Of a DNA stretch of 64,000 nt, positions 16,212 through 24,192 are shown one piece after another. Numbering within the stretch: the first letter of the stretch is position 1; every line of letters begins with the position of its first letter. Origin of the DNA: Herpetosiphon sp042688385 (GTDB taxonomy: Bacteria > Chloroflexota > Chloroflexia > Chloroflexales > Herpetosiphonaceae); NCBI RefSeq assembly GCF_042688385.1, contig NZ_JBHUPY010000010.1, positions 186,001 through 250,000 on the forward strand, written 5' to 3'. The position numbers were made by a program, and so were the translations under genes. Under the pieces are notes generated by a model. That model worked only from the letters and a program-made list of their open reading frames with translations, was not told where the DNA came from and did not search any database.

Positions 16212-17456
16212 GTGGGTACTGCAATCGGTGCTCCCCAAGGCGAACCAACCCAGCGCCGTAAATTCCAGCTGACCAACCTAGATGGCAACAATAACAAATA
16301 CTATCTGGTTGAAATCTGGCAGCTTGCAGCGAATGATGTTTTTTTTCGCGCCACCTATGGCCGCGTTGGCTCCGCCGCCCAAGTGGATGAGAAAGTTACG
16401 AACCGCGAATGGATCGAGCGCAAAATTCGCGAAAAGGTCAAAAAAGGCTATCACGAGGTGGCCTTACACCGCCCAAGCGTTGTGGCAGCAGCACCAGAGC
16501 CGGTTGTGACCTTGGCCGAGCCAATTCGCAAGGTGATTGATTATATTTTCGATGAGGCTGGTGAGGGCATTGCTTCGTACTTGGCAGTTGGCCTCGATGC
16601 AATTTCTGCTGAGCAAATTGAACATGGTCGCAAGTTGCTCAGCCTCGCCCAATTGCAACATAGCACATGGCAACAAAGCCAAACGCCAGCCAATTTGGCC
16701 TTGCTTAGCAGCACAGTTCAACATTTTTATAACACCGTGCCAACCAAATTGCCCAGCAAGATTAAGCGCGAAACCGTGATCGAGAATTTTTGCAACGACT
16801 TCGACGAGCAAGAAACGCGCTTGCATCAATTAGAAGCAGCGATTGCCACCATGACCGCCCAACAGCGTAATCCGCAGGTTTCACGCTACGAAACCTTGGG
16901 TGCTGAGCTTGATCTACTGGCCCAAAACGATGATCGCTATCGCCAAATTTGCGATTACGTGGATCGCACCAGCGTCCATGGCTACAAAGTGCGGGTCAAC
17001 AGCATTTTTACGCTCAATATTGGAGCCGAACGCCGTAACTTTGAGCAAAATCAGCTTGGCCGCAGCAATACCCAATTGCTCTTCCACGGCACAGCGGGTC
17101 AAAATGTGCGCCACATCTTGCGCAGTGGCTTGGTTTGCCCACGCACGCCATCGAATGGCCGCATGTTTGGCCACGGGATTTATTTTGCCAATAAAGCCAC
17201 CAAATCAACCAATTATTGCTCGGTGCGGCGGCGCAATCGCCCGCTGTTTCTCTTTTTGGCTGATGTGGCGGTGGGCAAGCCTTTCGTTGCGCCAACTGCC
17301 CAAAGCGATTTTCGAGCAGCGCCTAAGGGTTTTGATTCGGTTTGGGGCAAGGCCCAACATACCACTGCTTGGGGCGGCAAATTGCAATACGATGAATTTA
17401 TTGTCTATCAATCAGCCCAACAAAGTTTGCGCTATTTGGTGCTTTTCGATCGCTAG
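16212..17456 (+). CDS. Poly(ADP-ribose) polymerase with WGR domain
   Basis: About 414 residues. An N-terminal WGR domain (KFQLTNLDGNNNKYYLVEIW to FFRATYGRVGSAAQ) is followed by an all-helical PARP regulatory domain (KVIDYIFDEAGE to LSSTVQHFYNTVP). The catalytic ADP-ribosyltransferase domain completes it. The H-Y-E triad is visible: His292 in LLFHGTAGQN, Tyr324 in GIYFANKATKSTNYC, and Glu395 in YDEFIVY. The intact H-Y-E and helical domain argue for true polymerase activity on NAD+, as in eukaryotic PARP1-3 and as known for the Herpetosiphon enzyme. I chose GTG at 16212 because GAGG lies 7 bases upstream; in-frame ATGs at 16152 and 16197 lack good sites. A gene of unknown function follows after 23 bp. 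No PARG or macrodomain hydrolase is present in the window. Confidence 0.92.
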   Translation: MGTAIGAPQGEPTQRRKFQLTNLDGNNNKYYLVEIWQLAANDVFFRATYGRVGSAAQVDEKVTNREWIERKIREKVKKGYHEVALHRPSVVAAAPEPVVTLAEPIRKVIDYIFDEAGEGIASYLAVGLDAISAEQIEHGRKLLSLAQLQHSTWQQSQTPANLALLSSTVQHFYNTVPTKLPSKIKRETVIENFCNDFDEQETRLHQLEAAIATMTAQQRNPQVSRYETLGAELDLLAQNDDRYRQICDYVDRTSVHGYKVRVNSIFTLNIGAERRNFEQNQLGRSNTQLLFHGTAGQNVRHILRSGLVCPRTPSNGRMFGHGIYFANKATKSTNYCSVRRRNRPLFLFLADVAVGKPFVAPTAQSDFRAAPKGFDSVWGKAQHTTAWGGKLQYDEFIVYQSAQQSLRYLVLFDR

Positions 17457-17479
17457 CTTATTAATTTTTGGAGGCTTAT

Positions 17480-18073
17480 ATGCAACTCGGTGATTGGGTT
17501 GAATTTGAAATTATTGTCAGCAAACAATCAAAAGGCCCAGGCAGCAGCCCATCAACCCAAAATATGGGTCGGGTACGCCGTGGCATGGTGATTGGCGTGC
17601 GCAATGTGTATGATGTGGTTGGTGGCAATCCGCCCCAATTAGCCAACCCCCAGCCTGTTTTGATTGTGGCGGTTTCGTTGCATCGCGCCTATCGCGTTTT
17701 CCCCCATGATGCTACGCCAACCAGCCCACCAACGCCACGTCGTAGCCGTCAACGGAGGGTTGCCTCGCCCCCAAACCAGCCTGTGGCGATGGGCAACGAT
17801 GACGACGATTGGCACGCGGTCGATGATCAACAATTAAGTTTATTGATTGCCGAGCAAATTGGCACATGGATCACCGCAGGCCAAATGTTTACAGCCTATG
17901 ACATTACGATGGCGCTGCGTACGGCCAACCCACGCTTGATCATCAAGCATGATCGGGTACGGCCACTGGTGCATAGCGTCATGAATTCGGCGGTAGTCAG
18001 TGGCTTGTACGAACGCGAAAGTGCCTCATTCAACACCAACCAAGCCACACGCTACTTGCCAATCGAAGCCTAA
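17480..18073 (+). CDS. Unknown protein co-transcribed with PARP; winged-helix-like C-terminus
   Basis: A 197-residue protein I do not recognise. Residues 1-75 look like an all-beta domain (QLGDWVEFEIIVSKQ, RRGMVIGVRNVYDVV, PVLIVAVSLHRAYRVFP). A Pro/Arg-rich linker follows (SPPTPRRSRQRR, residues ~82-95). The C-terminal ~80 residues (GQMFTAYDITMALRTANPRL to VHSVMNSAVVSGLY) have the length and pattern of a winged helix-turn-helix. GGAGG at a 5-base spacing fixes the ATG at 17480. The 23-bp gap to the PARP gene and the lack of a terminator between them point to one operon. A basic linker and a likely DNA- or protein-binding end suggest a PARP substrate or partner, but that is inference only. Confidence 0.65.
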   Translation: MQLGDWVEFEIIVSKQSKGPGSSPSTQNMGRVRRGMVIGVRNVYDVVGGNPPQLANPQPVLIVAVSLHRAYRVFPHDATPTSPPTPRRSRQRRVASPPNQPVAMGNDDDDWHAVDDQQLSLLIAEQIGTWITAGQMFTAYDITMALRTANPRLIIKHDRVRPLVHSVMNSAVVSGLYERESASFNTNQATRYLPIEA

Positions 18074-18559
18074 GCAAAAGGATGAAGGATGAGGGATGAA
18101 AGCCAGAACATAGAACAAAGAGCATAGAACATAAAATCTATTTTTAACGCAGAGGCGCAGAATTACGGGATTAAAGCTGAAGCCTGATGCTCTCGCATTC
18201 ATCTGCGTTCAGTATGCCAATCGAAATCTCGCCGAACCCGAAGCATCCAAAGGCTTTAATGTTTTGGATGTTTCGGGTTTGCTGTGTTAATCGACCCTCC
18301 CAAGCGCGTAATGCCCTTGCCAGCAGCGCATGTCAAATCGTCGAAAATAGCGCCAAAGTACTAGACTGAACTAACCACATATGTGATAATATCGGCGATT
18401 AAATAGACACATATTATTAACTACCTATATTAAATCATCCATAGTCATTACTGCTCGCGTCCCAGCCAGATAGATCTTCTAATTGATTAGTAGGTCTCTT
18501 TTGAATGCCATTTTTACGTTTATTCAAGTTGATTGTTATGTGTGGTGATGGAGAAAGTA
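18074..18559. other. 486-bp intergenic region with repeat text and one long hairpin
   Basis: 18080-18160 holds GGATGAAGGATGAGGGATGAA text and the TTTTTAACGCAGAGGCGCAGA block. 18235-18279 is a 17-bp hairpin. From about 18360 on the sequence is AT-rich and must contain the promoter of the next gene. There is no credible open frame. Confidence 0.6.
18235..18279. terminator. Long orphan hairpin (probable terminator of the PARP operon)
   Basis: Arms 18235-18251 and 18263-18279 pair over 17 bp with one G-T wobble (AACCCGAAGCATCCAAA). The loop is 11 bases. TTT follows the right arm in part. It lies 160 bp past the stop, far for a terminator. Confidence 0.5.
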
Positions 18560-19885
18560 ATGCTAATAACACGCAACCTGCTTAAAACCATGGGTACTCG
18601 GGTATCGCTAATCGTGATGCTACTTGGGATCGGCACATTCTGCTTAGCCGTTTTAGGTTTATTAACTGCCTTCCCTGCCTTTATCAACAGTGTGCACCAA
18701 TATGATTTTACCTGCTACTATATGGGTGCTTACGTACTTAACCATCATGAACCACTGTATCGCGAGTTATACCCAGCCATTGAGCCACGGATAGATGGAT
18801 TACCATATTCGCCCTATATTTACCCACCTTTTTTTGCAGCGTTGCTTCGACCACTTGCAACCTTTGCAGTCAGACCAGCTCAAACGCTGTGGTTATGGAT
18901 TAATCTTGGGCTGTTAATTGTAGGTTGGCGTTGGTTGCTGCGCTTAATCAAGCTTTCCCGCGGCCAAGCATATCTATTATTGGGATTTATTATTTTACTG
19001 CCACCCTTATACGAAACCTTGATTTTAGGCCAAGTAAATCTGATTTTATTGGGCTTAGTGCTTGGTTGTTTATTGTTATTGCGGCGACCATCAGCCTCAG
19101 CATGGGCCGATATTTTAGCGGGCAGCTTAATTGGAATTGCTGGGGTTATTAAAATTTACCCGCTTGCATTTGGTTTGATTTTTATCATCCATCGACGCTA
19201 TCGGGCAATTATAGGAGTCATTGCGGGAATTGTAGCCGCAATCGGGCTTGGAATATGGCTTGGAGGAGGCTGGTCAAATACCATCATCTTCTTTAGCGAG
19301 ATTATGCCAAACTTGCGGCATTTATCAAATATTATTGATCAATCGATCTGGCCATTTAGCAAACGACTCTTCCAAGAACACAACTATATTTATCAATATC
19401 ACAATCAGGTTGTATATTTAACGCTTAAGCCATTAATCAATGCTCCATTGCTTGCGCCAATCGTCGCAGTTATGCTTGGAAGCGTGATTGCAATCCCATC
19501 AATTAAATATTTGCTCGCACGCTGGCGCGGTGATTCAAATGCCGATCTGCTGTGTTTTGACCTGGGCCTGATTATTAGCTTAACGCTCTTATTTTTTCCG
19601 GTCGTTCATAATCATTATCTCTTTTTATTAGTTATCCCCATCTGTTGGCTGATTAATCATGCTCGAAGTCTAGTTGCCGAGCAACGCCAATGGCTTTGGC
19701 TAGGTTTACTTATGAGCCTCCTACCATTAGTAATTGAACGCTTTTGGCGCTTTTTGCTTGACCAAGCGCCTACGCCAATCTTCCTGAGCTTCGGCTTTAT
19801 CTCAAATATTATCCTGTGGGCATTATTAATCCATTATCGTCCAATCAAGCCTCTATCAGCTCAAACCGCGCACCAAGAAGCCTAA
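18560..19885 (+). CDS. GT87-family polyprenol-phosphate-dependent mannosyltransferase-like membrane protein
   Basis: A 441-residue protein with about ten membrane helices. The first large loop has YDFTCYYMGAYVLNHHEPLY and then YSPYIYPPFFAALLRPLA. This is the pattern of glycosyltransferase family 87 (DUF2029), whose acidic residue near the first loop is catalytic. Later signatures LILGQVNLILLGLVLGC and GVIKIYPLAFGL also fit. By family knowledge it would transfer a mannose-like sugar from a lipid carrier on the outer face of the membrane. The ATG at 18560 has GGAG 6 bases upstream; an ATG at 18548 is the alternative. Codon use is more A/T-ending than in neighbours (many TTA and ATT), a hint of different origin. 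It stands alone. Confidence 0.75.
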   Translation: MLITRNLLKTMGTRVSLIVMLLGIGTFCLAVLGLLTAFPAFINSVHQYDFTCYYMGAYVLNHHEPLYRELYPAIEPRIDGLPYSPYIYPPFFAALLRPLATFAVRPAQTLWLWINLGLLIVGWRWLLRLIKLSRGQAYLLLGFIILLPPLYETLILGQVNLILLGLVLGCLLLLRRPSASAWADILAGSLIGIAGVIKIYPLAFGLIFIIHRRYRAIIGVIAGIVAAIGLGIWLGGGWSNTIIFFSEIMPNLRHLSNIIDQSIWPFSKRLFQEHNYIYQYHNQVVYLTLKPLINAPLLAPIVAVMLGSVIAIPSIKYLLARWRGDSNADLLCFDLGLIISLTLLFFPVVHNHYLFLLVIPICWLINHARSLVAEQRQWLWLGLLMSLLPLVIERFWRFLLDQAPTPIFLSFGFISNIILWALLIHYRPIKPLSAQTAHQEA

Positions 19886-19908
19886 ATACTGAAGGTTAAC
19901 CGCCGCCT

Positions 19909-20041
19909 GATCCCCTCACCCCCGCCCCTCTCCCACGTGGCGGGCGAGGGGCTTTAATCCCGTGGTTCTGTCGCACTACGTTGGTAAAGACCGCTGCGCC
20001 CCTCGCCCTCGTTCAATGGGCGAGGGGCGGGGGTGAGGGTA
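19909..20041. repeat. Large palindromic intergenic repeat, copy B
   Basis: It starts TGATCCCCTCACCCCCGCCCC and ends GGGGCGGGGGTGAGGG. The inside has CCACGTGGCGGGCGAGGGG and CCCTCGTTCAATGGGCGAGG, so it is an imperfect inversion of copies A and C. The flank ATGAACCAATAGCCCATAGCC and then CTTCGTGCTCTTCGTGTCC (20092-20112) repeat text seen elsewhere. Confidence 0.85.
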
Positions 20042-20148
20042 TGTCCTTGGTTGCCAATCTAATGAACCAATAGCCCATAGCCTTATCTTCGTGCTCTTCG
20101 TGTCCTTCGTGTTTATCAACTCCTAGCCCTCGATCCCTGACCCCTCAT

Positions 20149-22704
20149 TTAGCGCTCAGCAAAATGCTCAACTGGCTCACGCGGCACGCGCGGCAAGATC
20201 GCCGAAACCACTTCATAGGCATTTGTGCCCAACCACTCAGCCACTTCTTCGGCGCGAATCCGATCAGCACCCTGTTGACCAATCAGCACCACCTGATCGC
20301 CACGTTGCACATGATCAAGCTCAGTTACATCGATCATAGCGTAATCCATACAAACCCGACCAACGACTGGCGCTCGTTGGCCATGAATCAGCACTTCGCG
20401 CCATGGCTGAGGCGCACGCCGAAAGCCATCGGCATAGCCCACCGGAATCGTCGCAATCTGCGAGGGGCGCTTGGTAACGAAGGTGCAACCATAAGAGATT
20501 GGGCTGCCAGCCGCCAATTGGCGCACTTGAGCGACTTCGGTCTGAAACTCCAAAACTGGTTGTAAGCCCAAACGCACATCGCTGCTTGGGTCGATGCCAT
20601 ACAAGCCAATGCCTGCCCGCACCATATCGTAGCGTGCACTAGGACGAACCATCGCTGCGGCACTATTGGCGGCGTGCACTACTGGCGGGCGTAATCCGCG
20701 CTCAGTTAATTGATCAAGCACATGCTGAAAGCGCTGTTGTTGCAATTCAAAAAAGCTGGCATCAGCTTCATCGGCATTGGCAAAATGGGTAAAAATACCC
20801 ACAACTTCAATGCCCGCCAAGCCATTTAGCCATTCGATAAAATGTACAGCGTGCTCGATCGCCAAACCAAGCCGCGCCATGCCAGTATCAATTTTGATAT
20901 GAACTTGGGCTTTGATCCCCAAGGCTAGGGCTTGCTCGTGCAACGATTGAGCAACATGGCGATCAAACAGGGCCACGCTAATCCGATTAAGCAACACTTC
21001 GCGCATTTGCCAGGCTGGCGTATAGCCCAAAATCAAAATCGGCGCAGCAATATCTGCTTGGCGCAAATGCAAGGCTTCGCCCAAAGTTGCCACTGCCAAT
21101 TCGCTTGCGCCATGCAACAGCACCGTGCGCGCCGAACGAATTGCACCATGTCCGTAGGCATCGGCTTTAAGCACTGCCATCAGCGGCACACCAGCAGCTT
21201 TCCGAATTGCTTGCACGTTCGCGGCCAAGGCATCAAGATCAATTCGCACGGTTGTTGGCCGATCAGGCATGCCAATCCGCACATTGCGCCAGACATGTTC
21301 TTGCCGCACTAAGACTTGGCGAGGATCGCTTGCTGCGGACAATAATCCAGCCACTACATGTTCCATACGAGCTTCAGCAGCACCCTTGACCAAAACCAAA
21401 TCGCCTGCACCAAGATCGCTTGGCACTGCGGCAAGCGCTGCCGCCGCACTATGCACGCTAATGGTGTTAATTTGATAACCGTTGGTTAAGCTTAGTTCAC
21501 GTGCCCGATTGGCCGCGAGCGCAGCTTGATCGCCTTTGGTAATTAACAGATCAACATGCGCGGCAGCGATTTGGCCCACTTGTTGATGAAAATGAGGACT
21601 GGCAACGCCCAATTCAGCCATATCGCCCAGAATTGCAATCCGGCGGCGGGCTGGCAACGAGCCAAGGGTTTGCAGCGCAGCATAGACCGATTCAGGGGCT
21701 GCATTAAACGTGTCGTCAATAATTGTTGCGCCATTGCGCCCCGCCACTGGGTTGAAACGGCCATGAGCTGGCGCTAAATCGGCCAAGGCGGCTTGCATCT
21801 CGGCCAAACTCAAGCCCGCAACATAGCCAACTGCAAGCGCAAACGCCGCTGCCTGCACACTTGGCACGCCACTTGCTGAAAGTTGAATGCGTTCAGGGGC
21901 ATGTTCAGGTATATGGATAGTAAAATGGGTTGTCTGAACGGTGCTGGTCACATCGCTCCAACGAATTTCACACGCTGCATTCTGCCCAACCCGCAGAAGG
22001 CGAGCGTGCGTTTGTTCAGCCATCGCAGCCACAAGGGGATCATCGCCATTCAAGATTGCGTAACCGTGGGCGGGTAACTGTTGAATAATAGCGGCCTTTT
22101 CGTGGGCAATCGCGGCTTGCGAGCCAAAGGCCCCAATATGTGCCGAACCAACATTGGTGACAATGCCAATCTCGGGGGGAAACAGCTGACAGAGCTGGCG
22201 AATCTCGCCTGGATGATCGGCCCCAAACTCCAAAACTGCCCATTGCTGAGCCTCAAGCTCGGCCATCGTTACCGACAAACCTAAATCGGCATTGAACGAG
22301 CGCGGGCTGCGTAGCACTGCGTAACGGCTCGCTAAAACTTGGGCAATCGCCCGTTTGGTCGAAGTTTTGCCCACGCTGCCGGTAATCGCCACTGTGCGCG
22401 GCGCATGTTTGGCAAACTGAGCTTTGGCCCAACGCCGCAACAAGGCTAAGGGATCGTCACAGGTCAAGACGCTGATTGATGCAGGAACAACGCTTGGTGC
22501 ATATTGACAGACCACGCCGCTCGCACCAGCGGCAATTGCATCGCGAATAAATCCATGGCCATCAGCCCGCGCTGTTTGCAGCGCAATAAATAAATCACCA
22601 GTTCGGGCGAGACGCGAGTCATAGGCCCAACCTGACCATTGTATTTGGTCGCCAGCCTGCGCTAGGTGTGCTCCGGCGGCGATTAAATCACTTATATCAA
22701 TCAT
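20149..22704 (-). CDS. murF-alr: Bifunctional MurF-alanine racemase fusion
   Basis: An 851-residue protein joining two cell-wall enzymes. Residues 1-~450 are a Mur ligase: ITGSVGKTSTKRAI is its ATP loop near residue 107, with LEFGADHPGEI and GDMAELG further on. This matches UDP-MurNAc-tripeptide:D-Ala-D-Ala ligase (MurF). Residues ~480-851 are a fold III alanine racemase. The PLP lysine is near residue 513 (AVLKADAYGHGA), and RAGIGLYGIDP and VGRVCMDYAMIDVT complete the active site. The product of the racemase feeds D-Ala-D-Ala, the MurF substrate, so the fusion links supply and use. The ATG at 22704 is preceded by TAGGA; the frame extends upstream without a better site. Such fusions are known mainly in Bacteroidota. 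Confidence 0.92.
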   Translation of the reverse strand: MIDISDLIAAGAHLAQAGDQIQWSGWAYDSRLARTGDLFIALQTARADGHGFIRDAIAAGASGVVCQYAPSVVPASISVLTCDDPLALLRRWAKAQFAKHAPRTVAITGSVGKTSTKRAIAQVLASRYAVLRSPRSFNADLGLSVTMAELEAQQWAVLEFGADHPGEIRQLCQLFPPEIGIVTNVGSAHIGAFGSQAAIAHEKAAIIQQLPAHGYAILNGDDPLVAAMAEQTHARLLRVGQNAACEIRWSDVTSTVQTTHFTIHIPEHAPERIQLSASGVPSVQAAAFALAVGYVAGLSLAEMQAALADLAPAHGRFNPVAGRNGATIIDDTFNAAPESVYAALQTLGSLPARRRIAILGDMAELGVASPHFHQQVGQIAAAHVDLLITKGDQAALAANRARELSLTNGYQINTISVHSAAAALAAVPSDLGAGDLVLVKGAAEARMEHVVAGLLSAASDPRQVLVRQEHVWRNVRIGMPDRPTTVRIDLDALAANVQAIRKAAGVPLMAVLKADAYGHGAIRSARTVLLHGASELAVATLGEALHLRQADIAAPILILGYTPAWQMREVLLNRISVALFDRHVAQSLHEQALALGIKAQVHIKIDTGMARLGLAIEHAVHFIEWLNGLAGIEVVGIFTHFANADEADASFFELQQQRFQHVLDQLTERGLRPPVVHAANSAAAMVRPSARYDMVRAGIGLYGIDPSSDVRLGLQPVLEFQTEVAQVRQLAAGSPISYGCTFVTKRPSQIATIPVGYADGFRRAPQPWREVLIHGQRAPVVGRVCMDYAMIDVTELDHVQRGDQVVLIGQQGADRIRAEEVAEWLGTNAYEVVSAILPRVPREPVEHFAER

Positions 22705-22797
22705 GAAATTCCTACTCAACATACAACCCAACCTGTGTGGTTGGGCAAGCAAGCAACAGCCGCGTATCCCACATGGCTTCCCTACTTATGGGGATGC

Positions 22798-22803
22798 ATT
22801 ATA
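22798..22803 (-). promoter_or_regulatory. Likely -10 element of murF-alr
   Basis: A perfect TATAAT on the minus strand about 95 bp before the start. No clear -35. A short hairpin CCCAACC-acacA-GGTTGGG lies between it and the start codon. Confidence 0.4.
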
Positions 22804-22863
22804 GCCAAAATTGGCGACCTTCGTCCTATCAGGATATGTGCATAGCGCCAAGTAGAACGGTTG

Positions 22864-22869
22864 TATAAT
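22864..22869 (+). promoter_or_regulatory. Likely -10 element of the small HTH gene
   Basis: A perfect TATAAT 42 bp before the ATG, divergent from the murF-alr promoter. The -35 region is poor. Confidence 0.45.
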
Positions 22870-22910
22870 CGCAGTGTGTGTTGGTATTTTATCTCGTGGA
22901 GGGATGTTTT

Positions 22911-23123
22911 ATGCAACGGATTCGAGTAGTGCTACGCGAAGTGGCGCAACAAAAGGGTTTCAACATCACATCACTAGCCGACGCAGCCAAAGTCAACCCC
23001 GAAACGGTTCGCAAACTGTGGCACGATGAATCGAAGCGCATCGACCGCGAGAACCTTGAGAAAATCGCGAACGCGCTCCAAGTTAGCCCGCTGATGCTTC
23101 TCTCAGTCGGCGGTAAAGACTAA
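22911..23123 (+). CDS. Small Cro/C1-type helix-turn-helix regulator
   Basis: A 70-residue protein. The helix-turn-helix reads NITSLADAAKVNPETVRKLWHDE, and the C-terminal part (RENLEKIANALQVSPLMLLSV) is the usual last helix pair of XRE-type DNA-binding domains. The whole protein is one such domain. GGAGG at 22899-22903 supports the ATG at 22911; the frame opens earlier but without a site. A perfect 18-bp hairpin starts at the base after its stop codon. It points toward the DUF3800 gene and its RNA and could regulate them, but no operator is visible. Confidence 0.8.
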   Translation: MQRIRVVLREVAQQKGFNITSLADAAKVNPETVRKLWHDESKRIDRENLEKIANALQVSPLMLLSVGGKD

Positions 23124-23163
23124 GAAACAATGAAGGTCGGGATACCCCGACCTTCATTGTTTC
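23124..23163 (+). terminator. Perfect 18-bp hairpin directly after the HTH gene
   Basis: Arms 23124-23141 (GAAACAATGAAGGTCGGG) and 23146-23163 with a 4-base loop, no mismatch. The T content after it is low (TTTC within the arm). Most likely the terminator of the HTH gene. Confidence 0.75.
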
Positions 23164-23167
23164 TAGT

Positions 23168-23181
23168 AGTAGAATATTCAG
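23168..23181. repeat. 14-bp direct repeat flanking the DUF3800 module, left copy
   Basis: AGTAGAATATTCAG, identical to 24178-24191. The two copies bracket the noncoding RNA and the DUF3800 gene. Confidence 0.85.
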
Positions 23182-23190
23182 CCCATTTCA

Positions 23191-23219
23191 TTGACAGCGA
23201 GGGGTAGCCATGCTATGAT
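23191..23219 (+). promoter_or_regulatory. Near-consensus promoter of the DUF3800-associated RNA
   Basis: TTGACA (23191-23196, 6/6), a 17-bp spacer, and TATGAT (23214-23219, 5/6). It points away from any protein start and into the hairpin RNA, with a predicted start near 23226. Confidence 0.8.
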
Positions 23220-23225
23220 CGCAGT

Positions 23226-23316
23226 ATCTAAAAAAATTGCTCCATTATATGCGAAAGTCGGCTCCATGCCGTGCGCTCGGTAAACGAGCCTAGCTATAAT
23301 GGAGCAATTTTATTTA
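23226..23316 (+). ncRNA. Predicted ~90-nt structured RNA beside the DUF3800 gene
   Basis: Immediately after the promoter, arms 23233-23249 and 23295-23311 form a perfect 17-bp basal stem (AAAATTGCTCCATTATA). Inside it are two small hairpins, 23259-23262/23268-23271 (CGGC/GCCG, loop TCCAT) and 23275-23279/23285-23289 (GCTCG/CGAGC, loop GTAAA). Together they make a three-way junction. The right arm is followed by UUUUAUUU, a usable terminator. The last 17 bases lie antisense to the final codons of the DUF3800 gene. Families of structured RNAs found next to DUF3800 genes have been reported (DUF3800-I to -XI motifs); whether this is one of them needs a covariance search. The same DNA read on the minus strand also ends in seven T and may terminate the DUF3800 mRNA. 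Confidence 0.65.
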
Positions 23317-24070
23317 ACTCAAAACTATTTTTTCGATCATAAAATTTTTCACGTTCTCTTGCTTTTGTATCGTATAAATCGAAAATGAGGCTAATTTTTG
23401 AACGAACCATATCAATATAACGAATTTCACGATAGATAAATGCACGCTGCACAGCCCAATTCATATAATCAATGATTGAGAGACATGGTTCAGCACTAGG
23501 CGTTTGGGCATAGATCTGGCGTTGATTCTGCATAATTCGATTATTTTTTTGCTCAAACCTTGTAACAGCTTCGTTAATGGCACTATTGAGTGGTTCTTGG
23601 CGGGTACTGGAACCGCGCTGAGCAAAATAAATATGATTTTTATGATGCAAATGCAAATTATTCTGAAATAAGACACTAATAAGGTGATGATAGAATTGCG
23701 TTTCTTGGGCTTGAAAATTATTCCTAAAAACTTTTTCTACCTTCCGCGCAACTACAAATTGGGCACTAAATTCCATCGTCGCAATTTCTTCAAAAAAACT
23801 ATCACGAATTTGAGCAACATCATTCTTTGCATGCAGTGCCTTCTTGGTTTTAGCTAATGATGGAATCTGTTGATATTCAGGCTTATTCACAACAAACTGC
23901 TGAAATTGTTGAACATGGCTGCGCAAGCGTGCTGGATCATCGGTTTTGATGAAACCAAGCAGCAATATTTTAGAACATCCCTGTTCACCAACAATTAAGT
24001 TACCGCGTTTATCGTAAAAAGTCGGATCGCCAGATTCATCCACGAAAAAATAACAATCATTTGCTTTCAT
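23294..24070 (-). CDS. DUF3800 protein (predicted RNase H-like fold)
   Basis: A 258-residue protein. The N-terminus reads CYFFVDESGDPTF, the DxSGD hallmark of DUF3800. LLGFIKTDDPARLRSHV and a C-terminal LSIIDYMNWAVQRAF, which carries the conserved Asp and Trp, complete the pattern. The family has a predicted RNase H-like fold and is often found in defence or mobile gene neighbourhoods; its activity is not established. GAGGA 8 bases upstream supports the ATG at 24070. The sequence is visibly AT-rich compared with neighbours. The last five codons (K-I-A-P-L) form one arm of the 17-bp inverted repeat that is also the basal stem of the convergent RNA. The gene and RNA lie between 14-bp direct repeats. 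Confidence 0.85.
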   Translation of the reverse strand: MKANDCYFFVDESGDPTFYDKRGNLIVGEQGCSKILLLGFIKTDDPARLRSHVQQFQQFVVNKPEYQQIPSLAKTKKALHAKNDVAQIRDSFFEEIATMEFSAQFVVARKVEKVFRNNFQAQETQFYHHLISVLFQNNLHLHHKNHIYFAQRGSSTRQEPLNSAINEAVTRFEQKNNRIMQNQRQIYAQTPSAEPCLSIIDYMNWAVQRAFIYREIRYIDMVRSKISLIFDLYDTKAREREKFYDRKNSFELNKIAPL

Positions 24071-24115
24071 TTCGTCAATCCTCGTTAATTTGATCGTTTA
24101 CCATCATAGCTAAAG

Positions 24116-24165
24116 TTGCGGGCTGAACAAGCTATAGTTGTAACCCATAGTCATTCAGCCCGCAA
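24116..24165 (-). terminator. Hairpin between nrdJ and the DUF3800 gene
   Basis: A 12-bp stem TTGCGGGCTGAA/TTCAGCCCGCAA with a 26-base loop that can pair further (CTAT/ATAG). Probably ends nrdJ transcription; the T-run lies on the 5' side on the minus strand, so on the plus strand AAAAAA follows. Confidence 0.5.
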
Positions 24166-24177
24166 AAAATTCAATTC

Positions 24178-24191
24178 AGTAGAATATTCAG
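24178..24191. repeat. 14-bp direct repeat flanking the DUF3800 module, right copy
   Basis: AGTAGAATATTCAG, second copy of 23168-23181, ending one base before the nrdJ stop codon. Confidence 0.85.
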
Positions 24192-24192
24192 T

